The notes under the pieces: generated by a model | The model's database searches: none | Told to the model about the DNA's origin: nothing | What the model saw: the letters and a program-made list of their open reading frames with translations, nothing else | DNA from: Yoonia ponticola | Lineage (GTDB): Bacteria; Pseudomonadota; Alphaproteobacteria; Rhodobacterales; Rhodobacteraceae | Length of the DNA: 64,000 bases | NCBI RefSeq assembly: GCF_014199395.1 | Contig: NZ_JACIJM010000001.1 | Span: 124,001 to 188,000 of the forward strand | Direction: 5' to 3' | Shown: positions 26,177-36,104 of the stretch, piece after piece | Numbering within the stretch: position 1 is the stretch's first letter | Layout of the letters: every line of letters starts with the position of its first letter | Position numbers and translations under genes: made by a program

Positions 26177-26827
26177 TTAGAAGTTAAAGCTGACACCGAC
26201 GTTGAGCGCGTTGGTGAAGATGTCGCTGGACACTGTGCCGCCTGTATCAAGGTCGCCGTCGTTCACAGAATACGTTCCTTTGTATTCCCCAAACACGGAC
26301 CAACGATCGTTGATCGGCATGCTGGCACCCGCGATAATGGTCGCGGCGGGCCCTGTGACTTGGTAGCCCAAGGTCGAGCTGTCTTCGGTGATGACTTCGA
26401 CATGGGGAATGGCAAGGCCGATACCGCCACCGACGTAAGGTGTGATGTCGCCAACCACGTCCTGCCACCGATAGTAGGCGTTTGCAGTTAGCGTGTTCAG
26501 GCCGTCGGTGAATTCAAGGCGGCTGTACCCGTCAGGCAATTCGCCTTCTTGTGGGTAAACTTTGTTGTGCGAGAAATCGAGACCATAGCCGAACGACGGA
26601 CTTTGCCATTTTGTGACACGAATACCATAGTAGGGCGGGGCGTCGAACGACTTGCCTTCCCAGTCGACATTGAACGAGCTGCTGGGAATCACGTCATCGC
26701 CAGAAATCTTAACGTCAGACGGTGGTGCCGTTTGAATGCCGCCATAAAAGCTGAGTTCGATCTCTGCTGACGCCGCATTTGCGGTGCAAAGTGCGATCAT
26801 CAATGGAATAAGGCGCATAAAGGTCAT
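26177..26827 (-). CDS. Small outer-membrane beta-barrel protein
   Basis: A 216-residue protein with a signal peptide (MTFMRLIPLMIALCTANAASA before EIELSFYGG) and alternating-hydrophobicity strands ending in a terminal aromatic (NVGVSFNF), the usual outer-membrane assembly signal. GYGLDFSHNKVYP, NTLTANAYYRW, ITPYVGGGIGLAIPHV and WSVFGEYKGTYS match the OmpW/Omp25-like eight-stranded barrel family. The role is unknown; adhesion or small-molecule passage are possible. ATG 26827 and ATG 26818 are both acceptable starts. Confidence 0.8.
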   Translation of the reverse strand: MTFMRLIPLMIALCTANAASAEIELSFYGGIQTAPPSDVKISGDDVIPSSSFNVDWEGKSFDAPPYYGIRVTKWQSPSFGYGLDFSHNKVYPQEGELPDGYSRLEFTDGLNTLTANAYYRWQDVVGDITPYVGGGIGLAIPHVEVITEDSSTLGYQVTGPAATIIAGASMPINDRWSVFGEYKGTYSVNDGDLDTGGTVSSDIFTNALNVGVSFNF

Positions 26828-27204
26828 CGTGGGAGTCCAACGTTGCAATGTTGTCCCAGATATAGACCTTCGGTATCACCACAGCAACAGCCCAAAACCG
26901 TGGTTTTGTTCAACATTTCGCTAGTTTCCGCCGACGGTCGAATCGGTTGTGTTGCACCGAAGCCTACAACCGGCAGGTTTAGTGGGGGCTGGACGGTCTG
27001 GCACTGGATGTAGCATGATACAGGGGAGTAGGGAGCTTAACACCTTGGATACCTGTATCGCATAGACCCTATATAACCCCCTGCGCCCGAATGTCCGCTG
27101 GACTGGCAGGGAATTGCCGTCTAAACACCGCCGCAATGGGCGATGCTTTGGGCTTCACCCCTATTCGCGCGGAAAACCGCAACATTAAACCGGAGATGCA
27201 CCCC
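26828..27204 (+). promoter_or_regulatory. Intergenic region with the petABC promoter
   Basis: This 377-base gap holds no supported gene. The right half probably carries the pet operon promoter: TTGGAT near 27044 and CTATATAA near 27070 resemble -35 and -10 elements, though the spacing is long. GGAG at about 27192 is the ribosome-binding site for the GTG start of petA. Confidence 0.4.
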
Positions 27205-27762
27205 GTGTCACATGCAGACGAACACCAGGGCACACGCCGCGACTTTATCTACTACGCTACCGCAGGTGCGGGCGCAGTTGTTACAGGCGCTGCTGTCTGG
27301 CCACTGGTCAATCAGATGAACCCCTCTGCCGATGTTTTGGCTTTGGCCTCTATCCGCGTCGATATCAGCGCAGTTAACCCTGGCACACAGATTACTGTTC
27401 TGTGGCAAGGTAAACCGGTTTTCATTCGGTCCCGTACCGAAGACGAAATCGCCGAAGCGCGTGCTGTTGACGTAGACAGCTTGCCCGATTCCGAAGCGAA
27501 CAACGAAAACCTTGGCGACGTGCCAGCGACCGATGAAAACCGGGCGCTTGACGAGTCTGGTCAGTGGTTGGTGCAAATGGGTGTGTGTACACACCTTGGT
27601 TGCGTCCCATTGGGCGAAGCTGGTGATTTCGGTGGTTGGTTCTGCCCATGTCACGGGTCGCACTACGATACGGCTGGCCGTATTCGTCGTGGTCCTGCGC
27701 CGCGCAACCTGCCGGTTCCTATCGCGTCCTTCGTGGACGACACAACAATTCAACTCGGTTAA
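27205..27762 (+). CDS. petA: Ubiquinol-cytochrome c reductase, Rieske iron-sulfur subunit
   Basis: The Rieske subunit of cytochrome bc1 passes electrons from ubiquinol to cytochrome c1 at the periplasmic face. From the GTG at 27205 ([14 protein letters not shown]) it is 185 residues. A twin-arginine signal-anchor ([23 protein letters not shown]) spans residues 10-33. Cluster ligands are Cys128 and His130 in CTHLGC and Cys147 and His150 in CPCHGS, with the Cys133-Cys149 disulfide. I prefer the GTG because the protein then aligns with Rhodobacter PetA; an ATG at 27196 adds three residues. First gene of petABC. Confidence 0.95.
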   Translation: MSHADEHQGTRRDFIYYATAGAGAVVTGAAVWPLVNQMNPSADVLALASIRVDISAVNPGTQITVLWQGKPVFIRSRTEDEIAEARAVDVDSLPDSEANNENLGDVPATDENRALDESGQWLVQMGVCTHLGCVPLGEAGDFGGWFCPCHGSHYDTAGRIRRGPAPRNLPVPIASFVDDTTIQLG

Positions 27763-27774
27763 GGAGAGAACCCC

Positions 27775-29112
27775 ATGAGTGGCATTCCCCACGACCATTA
27801 CGAGCCAAAGACCAACCTTGAAAAAGGTATGGAAGCACGGCTGCCGATTCTCGGCCTGCTTTACACAACGATCATGGCTCCGACGCCGAAAAACCTGAAC
27901 TGGATGTGGATTTGGGGCATTGTCCTGACATTCACACTGGCGTTGCAGATCATCACAGGCATCGTGCTTGTGATGCACTACACGCCACACGTCGATATGG
28001 CGTTTGCGTCCATCGAGCACATCATGCGTGATGTGAACGGCGGCCATATGATCCGTTATTTCCACATGAACGGCGCGTCACTGTTCTTCCTTGCGGTTTA
28101 TGCCCACATCTTCCGTGGCCTTTACTACGGCTCTTATAAAGCCCCACGTGAAGTCACATGGATCATCGGTATGCTCATCTATCTTCTGATGATGGGGACT
28201 GCGTTCATGGGTTACGTTCTGCCATGGGGCCAAATGTCGTTCCACGGTACTGCTGTTATCACCGGCCTGTTTGGTGCGATCCCGTTCATCGGTGAAAGCA
28301 TTCAGACGTGGTTGCTTGGTGCTGGCGCTGTTGGCCAACCTGCGTTGAACCGCTTCTTCTCGCTGCACTATCTGATGCCATTCATCATTGCTGGCCTCGT
28401 GATCCTGCACATCTGGGCGTTCCACCACACAGGCAACAACAACCCAACTGGTGTTGAAGTGCGCCGCACGTCCAAAGAAGACGCAAAGAAAGACACACTG
28501 CCGTTCTGGCCGTACTTTGTGATCAAAGACTTGTTCGCGCTGGCCGTGATCTTGGTCGTGTTCATGGCGGTTGTGGGCTTCATGCCGAACTACCTTGGTC
28601 ACCCAGACAACTACATCCCTGCGAACGCGCTTGCGACACCTGCGCACATCGTTCCTGAATGGTACTTCTTGCCGTTCTACGCGATCCTGCGGGCCTTTAC
28701 TGCGGACGTTTGGGTTGTTCAGATCGTTCAATTCCTGAGCTTTGGCATCATTGATGCGAAATTCTTTGGTGTTCTGGCGATGTTTGGTGCGATTGCAGTC
28801 ATGGCGCTGGCGCCTTGGTTGGACACATCGTCTGTCCGTTCAGGCCGTTACCGTCCGATGTTCAAGTGGTGGTTCGCCCTGCTTGTCGTCGATTTCATCC
28901 TGCTGATGTGGGTTGGTGCGCGTCCAACAGAATTCCCGTATGACTGGATTTCATTGATCGCCTCGACGTATTGGTTTGCCTACTTCCTCGTGATCCTGCC
29001 GCTTCTTGGCGTGATCGAGAAACCAGACACACCGCCTGCAACGATTGAAGACGACTTCAATGCGCACTATCCGGCAAAAGGCAGCACCGCTGCTGCGAAA
29101 CCGGCAGAGTGA
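27775..29112 (+). CDS. petB: Ubiquinol-cytochrome c reductase, cytochrome b subunit
   Basis: The 445-residue integral membrane subunit carries hemes bL and bH and both quinone sites. The heme-ligand helices are visible ([28 protein letters not shown] and the His of [19 protein letters not shown]). The Qo-site [12 protein letters not shown] (PEWY) is intact, and eight or more hydrophobic helices follow the usual order. It begins 12 bases after petA with AAGGAG, and overlaps petC by a few bases only if the longer petC frame is used. Confidence 0.97.
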   Translation: MSGIPHDHYEPKTNLEKGMEARLPILGLLYTTIMAPTPKNLNWMWIWGIVLTFTLALQIITGIVLVMHYTPHVDMAFASIEHIMRDVNGGHMIRYFHMNGASLFFLAVYAHIFRGLYYGSYKAPREVTWIIGMLIYLLMMGTAFMGYVLPWGQMSFHGTAVITGLFGAIPFIGESIQTWLLGAGAVGQPALNRFFSLHYLMPFIIAGLVILHIWAFHHTGNNNPTGVEVRRTSKEDAKKDTLPFWPYFVIKDLFALAVILVVFMAVVGFMPNYLGHPDNYIPANALATPAHIVPEWYFLPFYAILRAFTADVWVVQIVQFLSFGIIDAKFFGVLAMFGAIAVMALAPWLDTSSVRSGRYRPMFKWWFALLVVDFILLMWVGARPTEFPYDWISLIASTYWFAYFLVILPLLGVIEKPDTPPATIEDDFNAHYPAKGSTAAAKPAE

Positions 29113-29123
29113 GGAAAGACACA

Positions 29124-29981
29124 ATGACTATGTTCCGTAAACTCACCCTTTCCGCCGTTGCTGCTGTGTCCCTTCTGGGGACACAGGCCGCCGCAGAAGG
29201 TGACGTCCACATTAGTGACGTGGATTTCTCTTTTGACGGTATGTTTGGCGCTTTCGACCAAATGCAGTTGCAACGCGGCTTGCAAATCTACACTGAAATC
29301 TGTTCCGCATGTCACGGTCTAGAGCACGTAGCGATCCGCACACTCGGCGACGAAGGCGGCCCTGCGCTGCCCGAAGACCAAGTGTTCGCATACGCTGAAT
29401 ACTACGAAGTGTTTGACCAGGCTTTGTTCGATGGCGAAGGCGATTTTCGTCCAGCGACACCAGCTGACAAATTCCCTGCTGTAACGTCCGTTGGCGCACC
29501 TGACTTGTCCTTGATGGCCAAATCACGCGCTGGCTTTCACGGACCTGCGGGCACTGGCTTGAACCAACTTTGGTACGGTATGGGTGGCGCTGAATACATC
29601 ACAGCGATCCTCAGCGGCTACGAAGAAGAGCCAGAATGTGCCGCTGATGCAAACATGGAAGGCTACTACAACACTGCATTTGCAGTTGGTGGTTTCCCAG
29701 AATCCTGCGTTGACGAAGAAGGCCACAACATGGTTCTAGGGTCGTGGATCGCGATGGCACCGCCGCTGTATGATGGTGCGATTGAATTCAACGACGGCCA
29801 TGCAAACGACATCCAAGCCATGTCGGAAGACACCGCTGCATTCCTGATGTGGACGGCTGAACCAAAGATGATGGCGCGTAAGCAGGCTGGTCTGACCGGC
29901 GTGATCTTCCTCGCGATCCTGTCTGTGCTGCTTTACCTGACGAACAAGCGTCTTTGGGCACCGCACAAGAAAAAAGACTAA
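29124..29981 (+). CDS. petC: Cytochrome c1
   Basis: A membrane-anchored c-type cytochrome that receives electrons from the Rieske protein and passes them to soluble cytochrome c. The 285-residue precursor has a signal peptide ([15 protein letters not shown]), the heme motif CSACHG, and the distal Met in the MAPPLYDG region. A single C-terminal anchor ([17 protein letters not shown]) precedes a Lys-rich tail. ATG 29124 has GAGG nine bases upstream; a second ATG lies two codons later. Last gene of petABC, closed by a terminator. Confidence 0.96.
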   Translation: MTMFRKLTLSAVAAVSLLGTQAAAEGDVHISDVDFSFDGMFGAFDQMQLQRGLQIYTEICSACHGLEHVAIRTLGDEGGPALPEDQVFAYAEYYEVFDQALFDGEGDFRPATPADKFPAVTSVGAPDLSLMAKSRAGFHGPAGTGLNQLWYGMGGAEYITAILSGYEEEPECAADANMEGYYNTAFAVGGFPESCVDEEGHNMVLGSWIAMAPPLYDGAIEFNDGHANDIQAMSEDTAAFLMWTAEPKMMARKQAGLTGVIFLAILSVLLYLTNKRLWAPHKKKD

Positions 29982-30003
29982 TTTCTTTGATCTAAAGTAT
30001 ACG

Positions 30004-30031
30004 AAAGGCCCGCCAGATTGGTGGGCCTTTT
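30004..30031 (+). terminator. Terminator of petABC
   Basis: GGCCCGCCA and TGGTGGGCC (9 bp, one G-U) enclose a 3-base loop, preceded by AAA and followed by TTTT. It lies 26 bases past the petC stop and also faces the convergent thiQ gene. Confidence 0.8.
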
Positions 30032-30085
30032 GCGTTTGAAGGTCAGGGCCTGTGGTGTGGCATGGGCTTTGGGCTGATAGCGGAA

Positions 30086-30775
30086 TCACCCCAAGTAAGC
30101 GCGTAGTGCTGGTGGTGGGTTTGCGAATATCTCTTCGCTGCTCACGGGCGCATGGGCCACACCGTCCGCGACCAAGATCACCTGATCCGCAAAGCGACGT
30201 GCATCGTCGGGGTCATGCGTCACAATCACAACTGATTTGCCAGCCTGCACTAATGTTTCGCGGACCAATCGCAGCATGTCGTCCTTCATCGCAGGCCCAA
30301 GTGCGGCGAAGGGTTCGTCTAGCAATACAAGCGGACGTTGCGACACGAGAACACGGGCAAGTGCCGCGCGGCTTTGTTGTCCGCCGGATAGCGCCGCTGG
30401 TTTGCGTGCGCCCAGATCGGTTAATCCCACATGATCGAGGGTGTCTGCGACCATCTGCTTTTGGTCCTGCGTCAGTCGCAGATCGGGCCGCAACCCAAGC
30501 CCGACATTCTGCTGGATTGTCAGATGCGGAAACAGGTTATTGTCTTGGAACAGCATGTTGACTGGGCGTTTGGCTGGCGAGGTTCCGGTGAGCACTTGGT
30601 TATCCCACAGAACGCGGCCTTTGGACGGTTCAAAGAAACCAGCTATGCCTGCCAGCAACGTTGATTTGCCGCCACCTGACGGGCCGATCACCGCCGTGAT
30701 GTCGGCTTGCAGCTGAAAATCTGCGGTCAGTTGGAACGTGCCTTGCGATAATGTCACCGCATCAAACGTCAGCAT
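30086..30775 (-). CDS. thiQ: Thiamine ABC transporter ATP-binding protein
   Basis: A 229-residue ATPase: Walker A GPSGGGKST, Q-loop LFQDNNLFPHLT, signature LSGGQQSRAALARVL, Walker B LVLLDEPFAALGP and a switch His in IVTHDPDDARRF. The NNLFPHLT segment and short length fit ThiQ. It powers thiamine, TMP or TPP uptake with thiB and thiP. It overlaps the 3' end of thiP by 14 bases. The whole operon lies under a TPP riboswitch, which makes the assignment firm. Confidence 0.93.
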   Translation of the reverse strand: MLTFDAVTLSQGTFQLTADFQLQADITAVIGPSGGGKSTLLAGIAGFFEPSKGRVLWDNQVLTGTSPAKRPVNMLFQDNNLFPHLTIQQNVGLGLRPDLRLTQDQKQMVADTLDHVGLTDLGARKPAALSGGQQSRAALARVLVSQRPLVLLDEPFAALGPAMKDDMLRLVRETLVQAGKSVVIVTHDPDDARRFADQVILVADGVAHAPVSSEEIFANPPPALRAYLG

Positions 30776-32288
30776 TTACGCGCCCTCCACGGTCACAAAT
30801 CCAGAATAGCAACAGGCTAAGCGCGACGAGCAACAAGCCAGCCCCTGCTGCGGCCTCAAGCTGGTAGGCCCCCATTAACCGATACATGGCGAGTGGCAAG
30901 GTTGCGCCGGACTGGTCGGCAAACAAGGCAATCACGCCCAAATCGCCCATGGATAGTGCCGCTGCCAATCCCAGTGCAAAGCCCATTGGTCGCCGGATGC
31001 GGGGCAAGATCAGCAGGCGCAGCCGTGTCCAGCCCGTCAACCCAAGTTGATCCGCGAGCCGTCCGTAGTCTGCGACAACCGAGTCGATAGCGGGGGAAAG
31101 CGACCGTAATGCGAAGGGTAAAGCTAAGGTTGCGTTGACAAGTGCTGTGACGGGCAGCGCTAAATCGGACGGGCGCACGAAGGGAAATACGATCAGGAAC
31201 AAGCCTGTGCCGACGACTAGTCCGGAGGCGGCCAACGGCAGAACGCCGATAATTGCGACCATGCGGCCGCCATGCAGCGCGAGGGCTAAGGCCATTCCGA
31301 CACATAGAATTGCGGACACGAGCGCCACCCCGATTGACCGGATCGCCGCGGCGAATACGCTAGGTGGCAGGTCGAACAGGCCGGGGATGCCTTTGATCAC
31401 GACCATGCTGAGCGGGACGATTAAGAACAACGCGGCGGCGGTGATCCACGTAAAGTCCCAAACTTTTGAGCCATCCCAACGTTGCACAACGCGGTCAAGC
31501 CCTGCGCCGAAGCCGTCAACTGCCGTGACTTTCCACGCCACCACTGCCGCAATCGCGCAGATGACGAATTGCACGCAAGCCAGCAGGGCGGCGCGACCAA
31601 GGTCAAAATCAAAGCGGATCGCTTGGAAAATGGCGAGTTCGACGGTTGTTGCTTTGGGCCCACCGCCAAGAGTCAGGGCGACGGCGAAACTTGTGAGGCA
31701 TATCAGGAAGATAACGAGGAATGTACCCGGCACGACAGCGCGTAGCATTGGCCATTCCAGTAGTCGTCCGACTGGTGCATTCAGTGACGCCGCAAGTCGG
31801 AACCGTTCCGCTGGTATTGCGAGCCAGCCTTGCAGGAGGAACCGTGTGGCGAGTGGTAGGTTAAAGAAAACATGCGCAAGAACGACGCCGTGAAAGCCAT
31901 AGATCGAGACTTCGGGTAGTCCTATAGAGCCGAATGCGTCGTTCAGGATGCCGCCGCGACCAAATACGGCGAGCAGGCCTAGAACGGCGACAATCACGGG
32001 TAAAATGAACGGCGCACCGAGTAGCGTGATTAACGCGCCACGCCCCCAAAACGACCGCCGCGCGAGTGCGCGTGCAACGGGGATCGCCAGCAAGACGCTG
32101 ACCAAGGCCGAAACCAATGCTTGTGACATCGTGAATTGGATCGCCGCCCAATCGGCAGCGGATAGGCCGGTGCCGACCTCGGCCCGTATCGCGACTGCGA
32201 TTAACGTGCCCAAGGTCAGTGCCAGCACCAACGCCCCCGCCAGATTGGCGGGGGTGCGGCTGATTATTGCGACAGGGCTTCGCGCCAT
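30762..32288 (-). CDS. thiP: Thiamine ABC transporter permease
   Basis: A 508-residue fused permease containing two copies of the binding-protein-dependent transport domain. The two EAA-like loops are near FRLAASLNAPVGRLLEWPMLRA and GRLADQLGLTGWTRLRLLILPRI. About 12 hydrophobic segments are visible. It forms the channel for the thiamine importer. It overlaps thiB by 25 bases upstream and thiQ by 14 bases downstream, so translation is coupled. Confidence 0.92.
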   Translation of the reverse strand: MARSPVAIISRTPANLAGALVLALTLGTLIAVAIRAEVGTGLSAADWAAIQFTMSQALVSALVSVLLAIPVARALARRSFWGRGALITLLGAPFILPVIVAVLGLLAVFGRGGILNDAFGSIGLPEVSIYGFHGVVLAHVFFNLPLATRFLLQGWLAIPAERFRLAASLNAPVGRLLEWPMLRAVVPGTFLVIFLICLTSFAVALTLGGGPKATTVELAIFQAIRFDFDLGRAALLACVQFVICAIAAVVAWKVTAVDGFGAGLDRVVQRWDGSKVWDFTWITAAALFLIVPLSMVVIKGIPGLFDLPPSVFAAAIRSIGVALVSAILCVGMALALALHGGRMVAIIGVLPLAASGLVVGTGLFLIVFPFVRPSDLALPVTALVNATLALPFALRSLSPAIDSVVADYGRLADQLGLTGWTRLRLLILPRIRRPMGFALGLAAALSMGDLGVIALFADQSGATLPLAMYRLMGAYQLEAAAGAGLLLVALSLLLFWICDRGGRVNADV

Positions 32289-33250
32289 TCGGCCAATGCC
32301 TCGTCTCGGATTGCCAGCGCGTCTTCTGGTGTTTTCAAGAGAGACAGCTCTGGGACGACCAGCGTGTCAAACCCCTCGGGCAAACCGTCCGCAGGTGTTG
32401 CAGCCGGATACATCCAGTTTGTCGTCGGGATGATGGACTGGAAACCGTCAGAGACCATGAACGCCAAGAATTGGTCTGCGATTTCGGGCACGTTCGTGCC
32501 TGCGACTTTACCCGCGACTTCGACCTGCATGTAGTGGCCGTCATCAAACGCCCATGCGACTTTGCTGGCGTCATCTTCGGCGATCAAGTGGTAGGCGGGC
32601 GAGGTCGTGTAGGACAGCACTGCGTCAGCTTCGCCATCGATGAACAACCCGTAGGCTTCGGACCAGCCGGGTGTCACGGTGATGATATTATCAGCGAGGT
32701 CGGCCCAGAATTGTGGGGCGTCGTCGCCGTAGACGTCTTTGACCCACAAGAGCAGACCAAGGCCGGGTGTTGATGACCGTGGATCTTGGATCACGATTTT
32801 GATGTCGCTATCGGCCAAGGCCTGTAGCGATGTGGGTGCTTCTGCGCCTTCGTTGCCGACAAAGGCGAAGTAGCTCCAATCATAGGGTAGAAATTCGGTG
32901 TCGGTCCAACCCAGCGGCAGGGTTAATTCTGCTTCAATCCCGTGCGGCGCGAACAAGCCTGTTTCACGTGCCGCAGCAGTCAGGTTTGTATCGAGGCCAA
33001 GCACGATGTCGGCTTCGGTCCGCAACCCTTCGAGCTGCAAGCGTGCGAGCAATGCAGCACCGTCGCCTGCGCCTACGAATTCCAGATCGCAGGCACAGGT
33101 TTCTTCAAACGCCGCCTCAATCGCAGGGCCGGGGCCCCATTCTGTGGTAAAGCTATCGTAGGTGAGGACAGTCAATTTCGGGACCTCTGCCGTGGCTACA
33201 GTAGCCACACAAAGTCCCGCAACAGCTGTCAGATAGGTCGTTTTCAACAT
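32264..33250 (-). CDS. thiB: Thiamine ABC transporter substrate-binding protein
   Basis: A 328-residue periplasmic protein with signal peptide (residues 1-20, YLTAVAGLCVATVATA). The mature N-terminus LTVLTYDSFTTEWGPGPAIEAAFE and the later DYSYFAFV-like segment and YTTSPAYH match TbpA/ThiB. The riboswitch upstream confirms a thiamine compound as ligand. I chose ATG 33250, with GGAGGAT just upstream; the longer frame from 33364 would translate part of the riboswitch. Confidence 0.93.
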   Translation of the reverse strand: MLKTTYLTAVAGLCVATVATAEVPKLTVLTYDSFTTEWGPGPAIEAAFEETCACDLEFVGAGDGAALLARLQLEGLRTEADIVLGLDTNLTAAARETGLFAPHGIEAELTLPLGWTDTEFLPYDWSYFAFVGNEGAEAPTSLQALADSDIKIVIQDPRSSTPGLGLLLWVKDVYGDDAPQFWADLADNIITVTPGWSEAYGLFIDGEADAVLSYTTSPAYHLIAEDDASKVAWAFDDGHYMQVEVAGKVAGTNVPEIADQFLAFMVSDGFQSIIPTTNWMYPAATPADGLPEGFDTLVVPELSLLKTPEDALAIRDEALAEWREALSQ

Positions 33251-33295
33251 CGTATCCTCCAAATGTGACGGGCGGATTGGGGGGATAGCGGATGT

Positions 33296-33386
33296 GCTAA
33301 ACCTTCCCTCCGCCGGTCTTAACCGGTTCAGGTTCGACGGGTCAGCTTGCGCAGTCTCAGCCATAAAAGGCCCCCCGAGGTGCTGC
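33296..33386 (-). ncRNA. TPP riboswitch (THI element)
   Basis: On the minus strand the conserved pieces appear in order: CGGGGGGCC, GGCTGAGAC, GACCCGTCGAACCTGA, and a closing GGAGGGAAGGT. This is the canonical TPP aptamer, 46 or more bases before the thiB start. It turns off thiBPQ when thiamine pyrophosphate is plentiful. Confidence 0.93.
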
Positions 33387-33450
33387 TTTGGTAGGATGGA
33401 TTATCTATGGGGGCAAGGGATCGTTTGTAGAAGGCGTGGTTAAGAGAGGC

Positions 33451-34212
33451 TTAGCACGGCACCACGACGTCGCGGCCGCCAAAGCGTTCGATGGCGAGGC
33501 CTGTGCCGAACAGGTCGCTGAGCATCGGACCTGTCATGGCAAGGACACGTGGTCCCGTTGTCACGAGCTGTCCGTTTTTAAGGGCGACGATCCGGTCTGC
33601 GTAGCGAGCAGTTACGCTGAGATCGTGCAGGACGATAACAACGCTACGTTGGTTTTCGCCCGGTCGGGTAAGCGCGTGTAAGCGGTCCATGATGTCGCGC
33701 ACGTGGCGCGGATCAAGGGCCGACAGCGGCTCGTCCAGCAAAAGCCACGGTGTTTCTTGTGCCCATGCCATTGCGACAAACGCGCGCTGCCGTTGACCGC
33801 CTGACAATTCATCCAAGCGCCTGTCGGCGAGTGTGACGAGATCAAAGGCTTCGATCGATTCTTCGATTTTACGGTGGTCTTCGTCTTTGGGGCGGCCTTT
33901 ATGGTGTGTCCAACGTCCGAAGCTGACGAGATCGCGCACAGTCAAACGTGCAGTGACCTGTTCATTTTGCGCGAGCAATGCGACGTGGCTCGCCCGTTCA
34001 GGTGGACGGGCGCGGATCATATCGCAGCCTTCGACCGTCACCGATCCTTGTGACGGTGTGATTAGTCCTGCGATGGCATTCAGAAGCGTGGACTTGCCCG
34101 CGCCATTTGGGCCGATCAATGCGGTGATGCCGCCTTGGCCAAATTTTAGGGACACATCCCTGAGGATATCCGCGCCATTTTTGGTGATCGACAGGTTATC
34201 GAGCTGGATCAT
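33451..34212 (-). CDS. Siderophore ABC transporter ATP-binding protein
   Basis: A 253-residue FepC/FecE-type ATPase: Walker A GPNGAGKST, Q-loop LLAQNEQVTARLTVRDLVSFGRW, signature LSGGQRQRAFVAMAW, Walker B PWLLLDEPLSALDP, and an H-loop in VLHDLSV. It drives uptake of a ferric-siderophore or similar chelate with the two permeases upstream. ATG 34212 overlaps the stop of permease 2 (ATGA). The closest well-known sets by gene order and length are CeuBCDE/VctPDGC/YclNOPQ (catecholate or petrobactin type); this is an inference. Confidence 0.9.
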   Translation of the reverse strand: MIQLDNLSITKNGADILRDVSLKFGQGGITALIGPNGAGKSTLLNAIAGLITPSQGSVTVEGCDMIRARPPERASHVALLAQNEQVTARLTVRDLVSFGRWTHHKGRPKDEDHRKIEESIEAFDLVTLADRRLDELSGGQRQRAFVAMAWAQETPWLLLDEPLSALDPRHVRDIMDRLHALTRPGENQRSVVIVLHDLSVTARYADRIVALKNGQLVTTGPRVLAMTGPMLSDLFGTGLAIERFGGRDVVVPC

Positions 34213-35153
34213 AGTCGTGGCCTTCGCAGAACGAGGAAGAGGAAGAGCGCACCGCCTGCAAATTCGACGATGACGGTGAGGGTCGATTGCAGACCGAGTA
34301 GGCGTTCGAAAACGAACTGACCCGCAACGAGGATGATCGCGCCGATGATGGCGGCGGCGGGCAGCAGGCGTGCGTGTCGCCACGTTGATAAGACCGCGTG
34401 GGCTAGGCTGGATGCGAGCAAGCCGAGGAACGTGATGGGACCAACAAGGGCGGTTGATGTTGCGACGAGCAATGCGACGATGCCGAGTGCCACGAACACC
34501 ATGCGGTCGTAGTCGAGCCCGAGCGGCAGTGCGGTGCGGCGGCCAAGTGCCATCAGATCAAGTGATCGCGCGATGCTGAGTGCCGCGACGAGGCACAGCA
34601 CAAGAATGACGCTTGCGATTGCAAGTTGGGTTTTGTCGACGGCACCAAATGTCGCAAAGCTTGCTTGTTGGACGATTGAAAACTCGGACGGGTCGAGCAG
34701 GCGTTGCGCTAATCCGGCGAGCCCGCGCAGCAGTACGCCGATGATGACGCCTGTCAGGACGAGGCGCAGAATGTCGTCGGCCCCTTTGCGCAGTAGGATG
34801 CTGAATAGCGCGAGTGCGGCCAGAACGAGGACGGTTGTTTCGACGCCGAACTGGGCGAGGGCAGGCAATCGTGCGAAACCTGCGCCGCCCAATGTGAGAA
34901 CGAGCATGGTTTGGATGAACACAAAGAGCGCGTCAAATCCGACGATGCCGGGTGTTAACATGCGGTTTGCGGCGATGGTTTGAAATAGGACTGTGGCGGT
35001 CCCGATCGCGGCACCGACCACGCAGAGTGCTGCGAACTTTGTGAAGCGCAGTGATAGGATAAAGCCCATCGGCGCACGTAGATTCCAGAACAGGAACAGT
35101 GCGGATACGAACGCCAAGAGGGCTGCGAGCAGTAAAATGCGACGATCAACCAT
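34209..35153 (-). CDS. Siderophore ABC transporter permease (second)
   Basis: A 314-residue FecCD-family permease with about eight to nine hydrophobic helices. The signature GxxGTATVLFQTIAANRMLTPGI-type segment lies near residues 48-70, and GPITFLGLLASSLAHAV, the family's conserved GP.xFxGL motif, lies near residue 235. ATG 35153 lies eight bases inside the end of the first permease gene; a longer frame from 35426 simply runs antisense-like through that gene and is rejected. Confidence 0.9.
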   Translation of the reverse strand: MVDRRILLLAALLAFVSALFLFWNLRAPMGFILSLRFTKFAALCVVGAAIGTATVLFQTIAANRMLTPGIVGFDALFVFIQTMLVLTLGGAGFARLPALAQFGVETTVLVLAALALFSILLRKGADDILRLVLTGVIIGVLLRGLAGLAQRLLDPSEFSIVQQASFATFGAVDKTQLAIASVILVLCLVAALSIARSLDLMALGRRTALPLGLDYDRMVFVALGIVALLVATSTALVGPITFLGLLASSLAHAVLSTWRHARLLPAAAIIGAIILVAGQFVFERLLGLQSTLTVIVEFAGGALFLFLVLRRPRL

Positions 35154-36090
35154 GGGACCGCCTCGGTGCTGCATGCAGCAGCCAAAGGAAGACCGCAGCG
35201 CCCAGAACGGCGAAAACCGTGCCGGCGGGGATCTCGTAGGGAAAGCGAATGATCCGCCCGATAATGTCGCAGGCCAGCACCATGGTCCCGCCCAGCCACG
35301 CCACCAGCGGCAAGTTGCGACGCAGATTATCGCCGCGCCAACGTGATACGATATTAGGCACGACGAGGCCGACAAAGGGGATCGACCCGACGCTGACCAC
35401 GACGACGGCCACGATAATCGACACAAGGATCAAGCCAGCCAGCAGCGTTTGACGGTAATCTAGGCCGAGGCTGCGGGCCGCGTCTTCGCCCAACCCGAGC
35501 ATGGTGATCCGGTCTGCAGCGAGCCAAACAAGTGTGGCGACCAAGGCGACGATCCAGAGCAATTCGTAACGGCCTTGCAGCACGCCCGAGAACTCTCCGC
35601 TTTGCCAAACGCCGATGTACTGGACCAAATCTGTCGTCCACGCGAGCCATAGCACTGCCGCGCCGATGATGCCGCCGTAGATCAACCCAACGAGCGGGAG
35701 TAGTACGGGATCGCGGCGCGGTACATGTCGCGCTAACCATAAAAATACGAGCGTGCCGACCAATGCGGCCCCTGCAGCGACGGACATTTTAACCATTAAC
35801 GCAGCACCGGGGGCGATCAGGGTGACGATCAGCAACCCAAGCATTGCAGACTCAGGTGTGCCAACGAGGCTGGGTTCGACCAACCTGTTTTGAACGCTCA
35901 TCTGCACGACAACACCAGCAAGCGCCAATCCTGCGCCTGCCAGTAGCGCCGCGAACGTGCGTGGTAGACGGCTGACGACCATCACCATTTGCCCGTCGAG
36001 GTCAGAGCCAAAAAGGTCAGCGACCCCAATAAGACAACTCGCCCCCACAAGGAGGGCGAGCGTCAAGGTCGCGTAAAGCCACAGTTTCAC
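35146..36090 (-). CDS. Siderophore ABC transporter permease (first)
   Basis: A 314-residue FecCD-family permease. Conserved segments include RLPRTFAALLAGAGLALAGV (the Rhodobacter-like RLPR.aA.L.G..La.sG motif), QNRLVEPSLVGT and VGSIPFVGLVVPNIVSRW. It forms a heterodimer with the second permease. It begins 15 bases after the binding-protein stop and overlaps the next gene by eight bases. Confidence 0.92.
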   Translation of the reverse strand: MKLWLYATLTLALLVGASCLIGVADLFGSDLDGQMVMVVSRLPRTFAALLAGAGLALAGVVVQMSVQNRLVEPSLVGTPESAMLGLLIVTLIAPGAALMVKMSVAAGAALVGTLVFLWLARHVPRRDPVLLPLVGLIYGGIIGAAVLWLAWTTDLVQYIGVWQSGEFSGVLQGRYELLWIVALVATLVWLAADRITMLGLGEDAARSLGLDYRQTLLAGLILVSIIVAVVVVSVGSIPFVGLVVPNIVSRWRGDNLRRNLPLVAWLGGTMVLACDIIGRIIRFPYEIPAGTVFAVLGAAVFLWLLHAAPRRSHG

Positions 36091-36104
36091 GAAATCGCCT
36101 CGCT

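Noticed and set aside
35154..35426. Longer start for the second siderophore permease
   Set aside because: The extra region overlaps the first permease gene and is not membrane-protein-like; ATG 35153 fits the family.
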